Shown: in pieces, positions 1 to 5,811 of the stretch
How the letters are laid out: the number at the start of each line of letters is the position of its first letter
Numbering within the stretch: position 1 is the stretch's first letter
NCBI GenBank assembly: GCA_021827285.1
Contig: JAKAWM010000053.1
Span: 1-9,966 of the forward strand
From: Actinomycetes bacterium
Lineage (GTDB): Bacteria > Actinomycetota > Acidimicrobiia > Acidimicrobiales > Palsa-688
Length of the DNA: 9,966 nucleotides
Direction: 5' to 3'
Notes under the pieces: model-generated
Told to the model about the DNA's origin: nothing
What the model saw: only the letters and a program-made list of their open reading frames with translations
The model's database searches: none
Position numbers and translations under genes: made by a program

Positions 1-452
1 GCGACAGAACCGGCGTTTTGGGCGGGTGCTCAAGGCAGTCGATCCGGAAGCAGGAGCGGTCCCTTAGGCGGGTCGTGTTAACTTCAGCAACTGCCACTCG
101 ACTGCTGTCGTGGTCGAGCGGGTCCAGTGCGGGGGCCGCGGCGCCGGGTCGAGCGCGTCGTTCCCGGCCGGTCGGCCTCCCTCAGCCATAGAAGGCAGGA
201 GCAAACAAGGGAACCGAAGCTGTCCCCGGACAGCTTCGGCAGCAGTGGGCAAGCGCGTCCAACTTGCCGACCGCTCGTCCGGTTTGGGGCCCACGTTGCT
301 CTTGCACGGAGGCCAACATCCGCCATGCGACCGCTGGCAGTAAGTCGCCCACTCCGGACGTTCGGGTGTCCGAGCTATGCCGCCGAAGGCCCTCACTCTC
401 GAGAAAGTCCCTGGTCAGGGTGGGGTAAGCCCGTCCGTAGAGGTGCGAAAAG
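1..452. other. Region without a convincing gene; possible 3' tail of a gene at 2-67
   Basis: No frame on either strand shows sustained GC-ending codon use or a recognisable family. The only coding hint is a plus-strand frame entering from the left edge and stopping at TAG 65-67. It would encode about 21 residues ending in GRVLKAVDPEAGAVP, which could be the C-terminus of a gene outside the window, but the length is too short to judge. A strong palindrome at 214-239 is listed separately. The rest looks like non-coding or strongly decayed DNA beside an IS remnant. Confidence 0.35.
214..239. repeat. Perfect inverted repeat, 12-bp arms around CC
   Basis: CCGAAGCTGTCC (214-225), CC, then GGACAGCTTCGG (228-239). 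The arms are exact reverse complements. There is no T-run on either side, so a Rho-independent terminator is not clearly supported. With a 2-nt centre it is equally compatible with a dimeric regulator site or a REP-like hairpin element. No gene close enough to assign it to was found. Confidence 0.7.
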
Positions 453-686
453 TTGGCTTGGTGGATCCGGACCACCGGCGATTGTTACGACAACGCCGCA
501 GTGGAATCGTTCTTTGCCACTCTGAAGCGAGAGCTTGTTTGGACCCATGGCACCGAACGCTGGGGCAGCCGAAGGGAGCTACGCCTGGCGCTCTTCGACT
601 ACATCGAGGGCTTTTATAATCCCCAGCGCACCCAACAACGCCTCGGCTTCCAGAGCCCTGTAGACTTTGAAAAGGAAGTTGCTTAA
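453..686 (+). pseudogene. IS3-family transposase OrfB, C-terminal fragment
   Basis: IS3-family OrfB carries the DDE integrase core that cuts and joins IS ends. The recognisable sequence starts at TGDCYDNAAVESFFATLK. This holds the last catalytic acid (E18 counted from the TTG at 453) and the Lys seven residues on, typical of the DD(35)E box of this family. It is followed by the usual C-terminal tail with YIEGFYNPQRTQQRLGFQSP. About 75 residues remain of a normal protein of roughly 270-300. The same frame has a stop at 438, and the residues between 441 and about 460 do not resemble a transposase, so the 5' part was lost. The TTG at 453 is just the first possible start codon, not a real one. 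Confidence 0.85.
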
Positions 687-719
687 TAATCCCGTGTCCG
701 CTGAACCGGGTCAACTCCA
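460..719 (+). mobile_element. 3' remnant of an IS3-family insertion sequence
   Basis: Only the right end survives: the last part of the transposase gene, its stop codon at 684-686, and a probable right terminal inverted repeat at 695-719. No matching left terminal repeat and no earlier transposase sequence (OrfA, or the first two catalytic Asp of OrfB) is present upstream, so the element is truncated at about 460. It cannot move by itself. I cannot see a target-site duplication, because the left end is gone. Confidence 0.75.
695..719 (+). repeat. Probable right terminal inverted repeat of the IS3-family remnant
   Basis: The sequence begins TGTCCGCTGAACCGGG and ends TCAACTCCA, 8 bp after the transposase stop. 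Ends with TGTCCG...AACCGGGTCAA...CCA are typical of IS3-family elements, as known from the family. The complementary left copy is not in the window. Confidence 0.55.
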
Positions 720-948
720 ACTTGTTTTGGCCAAACATAACGGTCAATTCTGTACACCCTCAAGTTCAGCCCAACTCAAGCCTCGACGGCTTCCGACCGG
801 CGCTGCTCGCGCCGGGCAGTTTGCGCCCGGGGGCCCGTCGAATAGTCGAAAAGAGGCCCAGGCATGGCGATCTGCAGGCTTGGAACGCGCGCCGCGTGGG
901 CGGTGAAGGGATGAGACACGGTTGAGGAGGGTGACGGAACGTGGCCGC

Positions 949-1680
949 CTACCGGCTTGGCTTTGGCCCGTACTGGCGACAGGCCTTCATAGCAGCCTGG
1001 ACGATGGGCGAACCGACGTCGATCCGGCTCCCCGGGCCGCTGATCGTGATGCTCAAGCCGCCGCCGCTTGTGTTGAACTTCGGGTCCGGGAAGTTCGGCA
1101 CCCCGTGCGAGCGCACGCACTGGGCGAACTTGAGAGCGTCCTGCTCGGCCTGCTGGACCTGCTGCGACGAAGGCTGTTGCCCGGCCGGTAGCAGCGACCG
1201 GCAGGCCTTCTGCGCCGCCTGGTAGGTGGGAGAGTTGGTGTCGATCCCGATGTTCCCGAGCGCCTGGGCCCCGGGAAAGCTCCCGTTCGCGCCCGGGTCG
1301 GGGAAGTTCGGCACCCCGTGCGAGCGCACGCACTGGGCGAACTTGAGGGTGGCTCCCTCCTCGCTGCCCGGGCTTGAGCTCCCTGTCGACCCGGACGACG
1401 CAGGTTGCCCAGCCGAAGACCTCGGCTCGGTCGTAGTCCTCGAGCCGCCTGCCGGCGCAGGCTTCCCCGACGAAGGTACCGGTCGGGCTCTAGTAGTCGA
1501 GCCGACCGCCGCCACTCCCGGCCCGGCGGAGGGCCCGCCCCCGCACGCTGGCAGAGCTAGCGTCACTGCGGCCACCGCGGCGACGAGCGCAACAGTCCCT
1601 CGTGGCCGGGCGGGCCACCTTACATGCGCTCTCCAACCGGCTCTATTGGTCCTGTCAGAGCGTCCCTGGTCACCTTCCAT
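949..1680 (-). CDS. Secreted lipoprotein with two QCVRSHGVPNFPDP repeat units
   Basis: A 243-residue protein of unknown function. I chose the ATG at 1680 because GGAGAG lies about 4 nt upstream; an in-frame GTG at 1692 lacks such a site. Residues 1-28 are a charged n-region, 29-45 are hydrophobic, and the lipobox LPAC gives the acylated C46. A low-complexity Ser/Thr/Pro/Gly tether covers about 47-110. Two units follow: unit 1 (about 112-165) with FAQCVRSHGVPNFPDP and QAAQKAC, and unit 2 (about 183-238) with the same 16 residues and QAAMKAC. Each unit has two Cys (117/160 and 188/234), suggesting a disulfide or metal/ligand site; this is inference. From memory, such small proteins are common in actinobacteria, often near two-component and MacA/MacB-like export genes. 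Here the divergent neighbour is a broken response regulator, which fits that memory. It is not a cytochrome, as there is no CxxCH. Confidence 0.85.
   Translation of the reverse strand: MEGDQGRSDRTNRAGWRAHVRWPARPRGTVALVAAVAAVTLALPACGGGPSAGPGVAAVGSTTRARPVPSSGKPAPAGGSRTTTEPRSSAGQPASSGSTGSSSPGSEEGATLKFAQCVRSHGVPNFPDPGANGSFPGAQALGNIGIDTNSPTYQAAQKACRSLLPAGQQPSSQQVQQAEQDALKFAQCVRSHGVPNFPDPKFNTSGGGLSITISGPGSRIDVGSPIVQAAMKACRQYGPKPSR
1081..1347. repeat. 54-bp direct repeat inside the lipoprotein gene
   Basis: Positions 1081-1134 and 1294-1347 are identical except for one base (C at 1087, G at 1300). The offset is 213 bp, exactly 71 codons, so each copy encodes the same FAQCVRSHGVPNFPDP stretch. DNA and protein outside these 54 bp differ strongly between the two units. 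Confidence 0.9.
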
Positions 1681-1714
1681 TGCTCTCTCCACGGCCTAGG
1701 CGGTGCTGAGAGCA

Positions 1715-1720
1715 GTTGTA
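1715..1720 (-). promoter_or_regulatory. Possible -10 element for the lipoprotein gene
   Basis: On the minus strand this reads TACAAC, 34 bp before the chosen ATG (a leader of roughly 28 nt). No clear -35 hexamer sits at the usual 17-bp spacing, so the call rests on the -10 alone. Confidence 0.25.
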
Positions 1721-1730
1721 CGCGATTGCC

Positions 1731-1771
1731 GGTAACACCACGCTGACGAAATTTGTCACCTGGCTGTTACC
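1731..1771. promoter_or_regulatory. Concentric double palindrome between divergent genes; operator candidate
   Basis: Outer arms GGTAACA (1731-1737) and TGTTACC (1765-1771) are perfect reverse complements. Inside lies TGACGAAATTTGTCA (1744-1758), a 15-bp palindrome with a single mismatched pair. Both are centred on base 1751. The element is between the divergent lipoprotein gene (start 1680) and the response-regulator remnant (start 1870), 51 bp upstream of the former, where a dimeric regulator or a pair of dimers could control both directions. The function is inferred; the symmetry is visible. Confidence 0.5.
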
Positions 1772-1869
1772 TGCGACCTGGCATCCTTAGCAACCGAACG
1801 GCCAGGGGCGTGCCCGCACCGGCCTCGGCCTGCCCAGCTACCGCGGAACGCGACAGCCATGATCGAGCT

Positions 1870-2112
1870 ATGAGGGTGCTGGTAGCCGAAGACGACGAAG
1901 TGCTCGCCAAGGTGGTGGCCGTCGGGCTGCGCCGAGAAGGCATGGCTGTCGACATAGCCCTCGACGGTGACGACGCCCTCGCCCACCTCGGCGTGAACGA
2001 CTATGACGTTGTGGTGCTCGACCGGGACCTGCCCGGCACCCATGGTGACGACGTCTGCCAGACCCTCGTCGCCGAAAGGTCCGCCGTCCGGGTGCGGATG
2101 CTCACCGCCGCC
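1870..2112 (+). pseudogene. Response regulator, truncated after the receiver domain phospho-site
   Basis: From ATG 1870 the product starts MRVLVAEDDEVLAKVVAVGL, a typical OmpR-family-like receiver. Visible are the acidic pair D8 D9, the phospho-acceptor D51 in VVVLDRDLPGTHGDD, and the conserved T79 in MLTAA. The receiver then stops: the expected GADDYL.KPF segment with the conserved Lys (about residue 100) and the DNA-binding output domain are absent. The frame continues without a stop into a signal-peptide-like sequence and ends at 2460. No histidine kinase is present. Such a protein could not regulate DNA by the usual mechanism. The frame can be extended upstream to 1753, but the receiver fold begins at 1870. 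It probably once formed a two-component system divergent from the lipoprotein gene. Confidence 0.8.
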
Positions 2113-2596
2113 AGCACGGTTACTGCGTTGGTGCTTTCGACATCGCTCTGGGCTACTCCTGCGCTCGCGGCACCGTCTGGCATGCGTGCCGAGGTGATCG
2201 CCGTTTTCGAGAGCCTGAGCCTCGGGAAAATGCCGTTAGCAGCGACGGTGAAGGGCTTCGACCGCTTCCCTCCTCGCCAGCTCCCCGCTGCTGGTAAGCG
2301 CAGATCCGCCTGCTACCGACTCGACGATGATCCATGCCGCCTGGGAGTTCGCCCAGAAGTTCCCGTTATGGGTAGGACTTTCCTGTCGGCGCCCGCTGGA
2401 CGACCTGCAAGTGAACGACGGCTACGGGCGCCTCGCTTGACCTCGGGGCTGACTGCATAACGTACTTGCTAGCACTCGACAGCTCCGACGGCCAGGTGGC
2501 CAAGGCTGGTGGGAAGACCAACGTCGCCGGCTCGCTGATGGTCCAAGGGCCAGTGAAGGAACCCGCGACGAGCCGCGAGGGTACCTGTACGTATGA
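2098..2596 (+). pseudogene. Frameshifted secreted-protein remnant fused to the receiver fragment
   Basis: Starting at ATG 2098, in the receiver's own frame, the sequence reads as a signal peptide: MLTAASTVTALVLSTSLW then ATPALA, a good AxA cleavage site. It continues through IAVFESLSLGKM to about 2270. Protein-like sequence with GC-ending codons then moves to a second frame (about 2280-2420: TMIHAAWEFAQKFPLWVGL, RRPLDDLQVNDGYG) and a third (about 2421-2590: GASLDLGADCITYLLALD, GGKTNVAGSLMVQG). In the second frame a TGA at 2594-2596 overlaps the next gene's ATG by 4 bp, which may be the original stop. Two or more indels are needed to join the parts. About 165 residues in total; family not recognised. 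Sequencing error is possible, but the larger neighbouring genes are intact. Confidence 0.55.
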
Positions 2597-3717
2597 GCAC
2601 GGAGCGATGTTGGCGGTCGGCGCTCGCCGGGGCCATGTGTGCATTGTTGGCCACGGCGCTGCCAGGAGCCAGCGGTGCCGCGGCGGGCCCCCCGTCCCGC
2701 CACGCCTGGGCGCAGTCCCAGGTGACGACCCTGACGATGGTGCAGTGGCCAGTGCAGGTGCCCGGGACGCCGTACGCGTACGCCGTGGCAGTCGCACCGG
2801 TCACGCCCACCCGGCCGGGCGGCCGCTTGGTCCGCATCGACCTCGTCACGGGCCAGCTCGCCAAGGGCCCCCAGGTGCTGTCGGCGTCGCAGCTGCTGGT
2901 CGCCGGCAAATCGGTGGCCCTGCTCTCGCCGGCCCGTACAGCTGCCAACGGCGTGCCGCAGGGGCCCTACTCGCTTCGCCTGGCCTCGGGGCTCAACTTG
3001 GGGCCGGCAGTGAGGCTCGGCTGGACAGGCCAGCTCGAGGACCCCGTCAGCGGGGCTGGGTCGCTGGAGAGCGGAGGCATCTGGCTGCCAACGGCAGAGG
3101 GTGCCCAGCTCGTCAGTGTGTCCTCCGGGAAGGTGCTGAAGAACTTGAGCTTCGGTGCCCGGGTGACAGGGGTTGCGACAAGTCCCGATGGCACCTTGTT
3201 GTACGTGTCCCTCTTCGGGCCGGAGGGGTACCCGTCGTCTAACACCGTGATCGACGAGGTCGACGCCGGCTCGGGCCGCGTAGTCGCGCGCCGCGGCCTC
3301 TTCACGGTGAACGGGGCAGCTCTGACGCCCGTGCCGGGTGCGTTGTGGGCCTCCTACCGGACCGGGATGGCGGGTGGCACCGACTTGTACAGTTCGACCG
3401 GGCTCGACCCGGTGGCGCCACCCGAGGTCAAAGCCTTTTCCGCTGTCCCCCGATACGGCGGTGAGCAGATCCAGGGTTTCAGCATGAGCTATCTCGGCGC
3501 TGTGGTGTGGATGCAGTCCGCCAGCGGGGTAAGCTGCCTGTCGCCGTCGACAGGCAGCTTCCGGGCTGGCATAGCCTTCTCGACGACCACTAACGGCTCG
3601 CAAGCCTGGTCGCCATTTGCCACCTGGGATGGACTTGTCTACGCGGTCGCCGGCATCTTCACGGGCCCGAGCCACGCCGTCGTCGCTGTGCGCCCTCCGG
3701 CGACCTGTGGCTTGTGA
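2593..3717 (+). CDS. Secreted beta-propeller-like protein, function unknown
   Basis: A 374-residue protein. The ATG at 2593 opens a clear signal peptide: Arg-containing n-region, then a hydrophobic stretch at about 10-30 rich in Ala/Leu. GAGGGT lies upstream at a long spacing, and the start overlaps a possible upstream stop as ATGA, suggesting coupling to the broken gene before it. Repeated short beta-strand patterns suggest a propeller: GRLVRIDLVTGQL (about 77-89), GGIWLPTAEGAQLVSVSSGK (about 161-180), VATSPDGTLLYVSLFG (about 194-209, the classic SPDG..LYV blade motif), VIDEVDAGSGRVV (about 219-231) and LVYAVAGIF (about 348-356). Two Cys, 315 and 372, could form a disulfide. No catalytic residues or anchor are visible. 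An extracellular binding or scaffold role is inference. An unrelated secreted protein with propeller-like repeats is the alternative. Confidence 0.8.
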   Translation: MSTERCWRSALAGAMCALLATALPGASGAAAGPPSRHAWAQSQVTTLTMVQWPVQVPGTPYAYAVAVAPVTPTRPGGRLVRIDLVTGQLAKGPQVLSASQLLVAGKSVALLSPARTAANGVPQGPYSLRLASGLNLGPAVRLGWTGQLEDPVSGAGSLESGGIWLPTAEGAQLVSVSSGKVLKNLSFGARVTGVATSPDGTLLYVSLFGPEGYPSSNTVIDEVDAGSGRVVARRGLFTVNGAALTPVPGALWASYRTGMAGGTDLYSSTGLDPVAPPEVKAFSAVPRYGGEQIQGFSMSYLGAVVWMQSASGVSCLSPSTGSFRAGIAFSTTTNGSQAWSPFATWDGLVYAVAGIFTGPSHAVVAVRPPATCGL

Positions 3718-3751
3718 TCGCTCGTAGCATCTGTTATGTGCCGCGCGAAAT

Positions 3752-3768
3752 CCCTTGACTTGCAAGGG
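3752..3768 (+). terminator. Small hairpin downstream of the propeller-like gene
   Basis: CCCTTG (3752-3757), loop ACTTG, CAAGGG (3763-3768), starting 34 bp after the stop codon. The stem is perfect but only 6 bp and has no T-run, so termination here is uncertain. Confidence 0.25.
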
Positions 3769-4072
3769 CAACAGCGACCCGAACGACGGCTATTAGCGCC
3801 CTGACCTCCGAAGTGGCGGCGCCATAATACCGGGCCAGGATAGCGCTTTGGGCGTACTGCCGATTGTGGGGCGGGCTCTCAGGGTTGCGGCGGCGCCCAG
3901 TCCCAGGGCGGCGGCCCACGACCTTCGCGCCCTAGTCGGCTTGGAGCCGACGGCTCGGCGGCTCCCGTGCCGCCGGTGGTGGTGGTAGCCGTCGTGCTAC
4001 TTGGCTCCGAATGCTCACCAATGGCCCGGCGCAGCGGAGCTAGGCTCCCGCGCGGGCACACCCGGCAGAGTT

Positions 4073-4078
4073 GGAGGT
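4073..4078 (+). promoter_or_regulatory. Ribosome binding site deciding the GTG start at 4082
   Basis: GGAGGT lies 3-4 nt before the GTG at 4082. This is the only strong Shine-Dalgarno-like match near the start. It favours GTG 4082 over the far upstream TTG at 4001 and the downstream ATG at 4106, although the spacing is short. Confidence 0.5.
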
Positions 4079-4081
4079 GCG

Positions 4082-5089
4082 GTGCAGAAGACGTGGTCAA
4101 CTGCCATGACGGCACTGGGGGTCGCGGCCTTCATGCTGGTCACCTTGCCCGGGACTACCGTCGCCGCCTGGGCGACCCCGAGAGGTCAGCGTGTGGAAGC
4201 CTCCCTCCGAGCGGAGGGGCACCCGAGTAGGGGAGCCCTTGAAAAGACCGAGACCGTGCTCGAGCACCGCTTGGCCGCCCTCGGGGTGAAGGGTGCCACT
4301 GTCGGCTTCCGAGGGGACATCATTGCTGTCAGCCTGCCGAGTGCTGCCGACGACGTGCACCTGATAAGCGTCGTCAGCCAAATGGGCCTGCTCTTGTTCC
4401 GGCCTGTGGAGTGCGAGATCGAGCCCTACGCAAGTGCCAAGCCGGTCGTGCGGCCCATGGCGGGAGCCACCACCTCGGGCCCGGCTCGTTCGGGGCCACC
4501 CGGCCTGGCCCGGTCGATCTGTGGCCTCTCCCCGGCGGCGCAAGGGCACTTTCTCCCCGCCCACGCAGACCGTGACGGCGCCACTCCCGCGCTCTACGAC
4601 GACGCTGACTCTACCGTCGTCCTCCCTTACTACGCTGACCTCGGCGGCGGCAAGTACAGGCCCGACCAACGCTACGTGCTCGGGCCGGCTCAGATGTCTG
4701 GGACCATTGTGGCATCGGCAGCGGCCAACCTCGACCAGCAGACCGGTCAGTGGGAAATCGACCTGGCTCTTACCGCAAAGGGCTCCAATCAGTTCAACGA
4801 GTACGCCGCCGTCTATTACGCCTGTTACGAGCGGGACCCGACCTCGCCCCCCGACGCGATCGACTGCCCGCCCTACGGCGACCGTCAGGCTCTTGAGGTC
4901 GACGGTGTGGTCGAAGCCGCTCCCGTGATCGAAGCCGCGGCCTTCGGCCCCGCGGCGACGATAGCCGGGGGGACGCCGCCCTTCACGGCTCAGCAAGCAC
5001 GCGAGCTCGCTGACCTCCTCAGCTACGGCCCCCTTCCCGAGCGCTTGGTGCTGGAGGAGATTTCAACGGTCACACCTGTCGCAAAGTAA
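4082..5089 (+). CDS. Secreted SecD-P1-like protein lacking the SecD membrane channel
   Basis: A 335-residue protein. From GTG 4082, residues 1-32 form a signal peptide or single membrane segment (hydrophobic at about 11-29). Residues about 52-110 match the P1 base of SecD: TETVLEHRLAALGV, GDIIAVSLP and MGLLLFRPVE correspond to the usual R-x-x-x-LGV, G-D-x-I-x-V-x-LPG and L-x-F-R pattern. After a Pro/Gly linker, residues about 199-325 match the P1 head: LGPAQMSGTIVASAAANLDQ, WEIDLALTAKGSNQFNEYAA, DGVVEAAPVIEAA and FTAQQARELADLLSYGPLP. In true SecD (about 400-600 aa) six RND-type transmembrane helices follow and use the proton gradient to help release exported proteins. Here the protein stops at TPVAK 335, with none of them. 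A free-standing P1 domain could bind exported proteins or act as a decoy or adaptor; this is inference. No SecF, YajC or other Sec gene is near. Confidence 0.85.
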   Translation: MQKTWSTAMTALGVAAFMLVTLPGTTVAAWATPRGQRVEASLRAEGHPSRGALEKTETVLEHRLAALGVKGATVGFRGDIIAVSLPSAADDVHLISVVSQMGLLLFRPVECEIEPYASAKPVVRPMAGATTSGPARSGPPGLARSICGLSPAAQGHFLPAHADRDGATPALYDDADSTVVLPYYADLGGGKYRPDQRYVLGPAQMSGTIVASAAANLDQQTGQWEIDLALTAKGSNQFNEYAAVYYACYERDPTSPPDAIDCPPYGDRQALEVDGVVEAAPVIEAAAFGPAATIAGGTPPFTAQQARELADLLSYGPLPERLVLEEISTVTPVAK

Positions 5090-5108
5090 CCGAGAGACCC
5101 GCTTCACT

Positions 5109-5469
5109 TTAGTTGCACTGGTAGCCGCCGATGTCGTGGATCGCGGAGGCCCCGGGTCCGCAAGCGCACAGAGCCCCCATTACGGAGCGCAGCGCGTTCC
5201 TCCGACGAAGTGCCTGGTCAGCAGCCATATCGACGGTTCGCGGATGCCCACGACGTGACCGAGACGCACACATAACGCCGGTCGGTACCGGACCCGGACG
5301 AAGCAGTGTCACCCGCCAGCTCAGCCACTGCGGCCTGCCATCCATGGCGTCTGTCGCTACCGCCCCCGCCGCCGGCCGTCCAGGGCCGTCGGCGGGTTGG
5401 TGTCGGAGGCAGCAGGCACGTCCCCTGACCACAAAGAGTGGTTGCCCATTGGTTGAATTTCAGTGCCAA
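5109..5469 (-). pseudogene. Possible small frameshifted coding remnant, minus strand
   Basis: Two minus-strand frames overlap and look partly protein-like with GC-ending codons. One runs to a TGA at 5218-5220 (tail WQAAVAELAGDTASSG then RRYVCVSVTSWASANRRYGC). The other runs from ATG 5228 to a TAA at 5109-5111 (MAADQALRRRNALRSVMGAL then GASAIHDIGGYQCN). They overlap by 11 bp and could be one frameshifted gene. No ribosome binding site precedes the ATG and no family is recognised. Otherwise the 5090-5500 stretch holds nothing I can name. Confidence 0.25.
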
Positions 5470-5500
5470 CCGTTCGCCGACAGTAATTGCCGATAGTGAT

Positions 5501-5560
5501 CCGTGGCGACCCGTTGGCGACCGCAGTCGACCATTAGTGACCGATAAACACCGATTCTCT
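5501..5560. repeat. Six 10-bp phased degenerate repeats beside the tRNA
   Basis: Each successive 10-bp block begins with CC, five of six with CCG: CCGTGGCGAC, CCGTTGGCGA, CCGCAGTCGA, CCATTAGTGA, CCGATAAACA, CCGATTCTCT. GA closes the second, third and fourth blocks. The periodicity equals one helical turn, putting the CC step on one DNA face. TGGCGACC also occurs at 5504-5511 and 5515-5522. Position, 80 bp from the tRNA 3' end and near an integrase gene, suggests protein binding sites. The units are degenerate, so this is a moderate call. Confidence 0.45.
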
Positions 5561-5602
5561 TGCGGCCTATGTGCGGCCTACGCCGCTACTAGGACATCCT
5601 AG
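5561..5602. repeat. Direct repeat TGCGGCCTA x2 and a small palindrome
   Basis: TGCGGCCTA occurs at 5561-5569 and 5572-5580, an 11-bp offset. It is followed by CTAGGA (5589-5594), CA, TCCTAG (5597-5602), a perfect 6-bp-arm inverted repeat. These continue the repeat-rich tract downstream of the tRNA 3' end. The palindrome could be a weak tRNA terminator or a recombinase site; neither is shown. Confidence 0.45.
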
Positions 5603-5639
5603 CAAGCCTCTGACCAGCAAGTTTACGGTCAAAAACGAG

Positions 5640-5721
5640 TGGGCGCGGAGGGATTCGAACCCTCATGCCCGAAGGCAGCGAGGTTTAAGCCCGCTGTGTC
5701 TACCGGTTTCACCACGCGCCC
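5640..5721 (-). tRNA. tRNA-Leu(UAA)
   Basis: An 82-nt class II tRNA that folds completely. Acceptor GGGCGCG (5721-5715) pairs with CGCGCCC (5647-5641), with discriminator A at 5640. D stem is GTG/CAC with GG in the loop. Anticodon stem GCGGG/CTCGC (one G-U) carries the loop CTTAAAC, giving anticodon TAA at 5687-5685. The long variable arm has a TGCC/GGCA stem, and the T arm is GAGGG-TTCGAAT-CCCTC. CCA is not encoded. The long variable arm, A73 and the TAA anticodon identify it as Leu. The structure is intact, so it should be functional whether or not it serves as an attachment site. Confidence 0.95.
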
Positions 5722-5771
5722 ACGTGCACTTTTGTGAGGTCCTCTGCGCCTCTTGGCGCCTCCTTGTCTGA

Positions 5772-5792
5772 TTGGACTCAATTTGGACTCAA
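5772..5792. repeat. TTGGACTCAA direct repeat upstream of the integrase gene
   Basis: TTGGACTCAA is present twice (5772-5781 and 5783-5792), 11 bp apart, 20-40 bp before the integrase start. Two identical decamers one helical turn apart suggest a bound protein: either an autoregulator of the integrase promoter or integrase arm-type sites. The role is inference. Confidence 0.6.
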
Positions 5793-5799
5793 ACTCGGC

Positions 5800-5805
5800 T
5801 AGGCT
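5800..5805 (+). promoter_or_regulatory. Possible -10 element for a leaderless integrase transcript
   Basis: TAGGCT fits the actinobacterial TANNNT -10 pattern and ends 6 nt before GTG 5812, so transcription could start at the start codon itself. No Shine-Dalgarno sequence precedes that GTG. The TTGGAC hexamers upstream are at 11 or 22 bp spacing, not 17. Confidence 0.35.
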
Positions 5806-5811
5806 GTTCGC

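Larger units (their letters stand above)
3718..4081. other. Intergenic region, no gene seen
   Basis: This 364-bp stretch follows the propeller-like gene and precedes the SecD-like gene. No frame shows steady GC-ending codon use with a recognisable product. A plus-strand frame from GTG 3967 and minus-strand frames across 3879-4115 are low-complexity (Val/Gly or Thr/Gly/Pro rich) and look like by-products of GC-rich repeats such as GGTGGTGGTGG. It holds a small hairpin at 3752-3768 and presumably the promoter of the downstream gene, which I could not identify. Confidence 0.5.

Noticed and set aside
800..835. GC hairpin CCGGGC...GCCCGG as terminator of the lipoprotein gene
   Set aside because: The stem is only 6 bp with no U-tract, it lies more than 100 bp after the stop, and such short GC stems are expected by chance here.
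776..1333. 185-codon minus-strand frame in a different phase from the lipoprotein
   Set aside because: It shows the internal repeat only because it overlaps the lipoprotein's duplicated DNA; its residues are Arg/Gly/Ala-rich noise.
1081..1347. The two 54-bp repeats as a CRISPR-like or attachment-site pair
   Set aside because: There are only two copies, and they are in frame at exactly 71 codons within a protein gene, so a domain duplication explains them.
2422..3771. 449-codon minus-strand open frame opposite the propeller-like gene
   Set aside because: The composition is Arg/Gly/His-rich with no signal or domain, while the plus strand has a signal peptide and beta-propeller motifs in the same place.
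3879..4115. Minus-strand frame with a Thr/Gly/Pro-rich linker-like product
   Set aside because: It comes from GGT/GCC-rich low-complexity DNA and overlaps the start of the SecD-like gene; there is no start signal or domain.
4097..4996. 299-codon minus-strand open frame opposite the SecD-like gene
   Set aside because: The plus frame shows clear SecD P1 signatures; this is its antisense shadow.
5746..5759. GCGCC-TCTT-GGCGC hairpin between the tRNA and int
   Set aside because: The arms are 5 bp and there is no following T-run; it is too weak to claim as a terminator or a recombination site.
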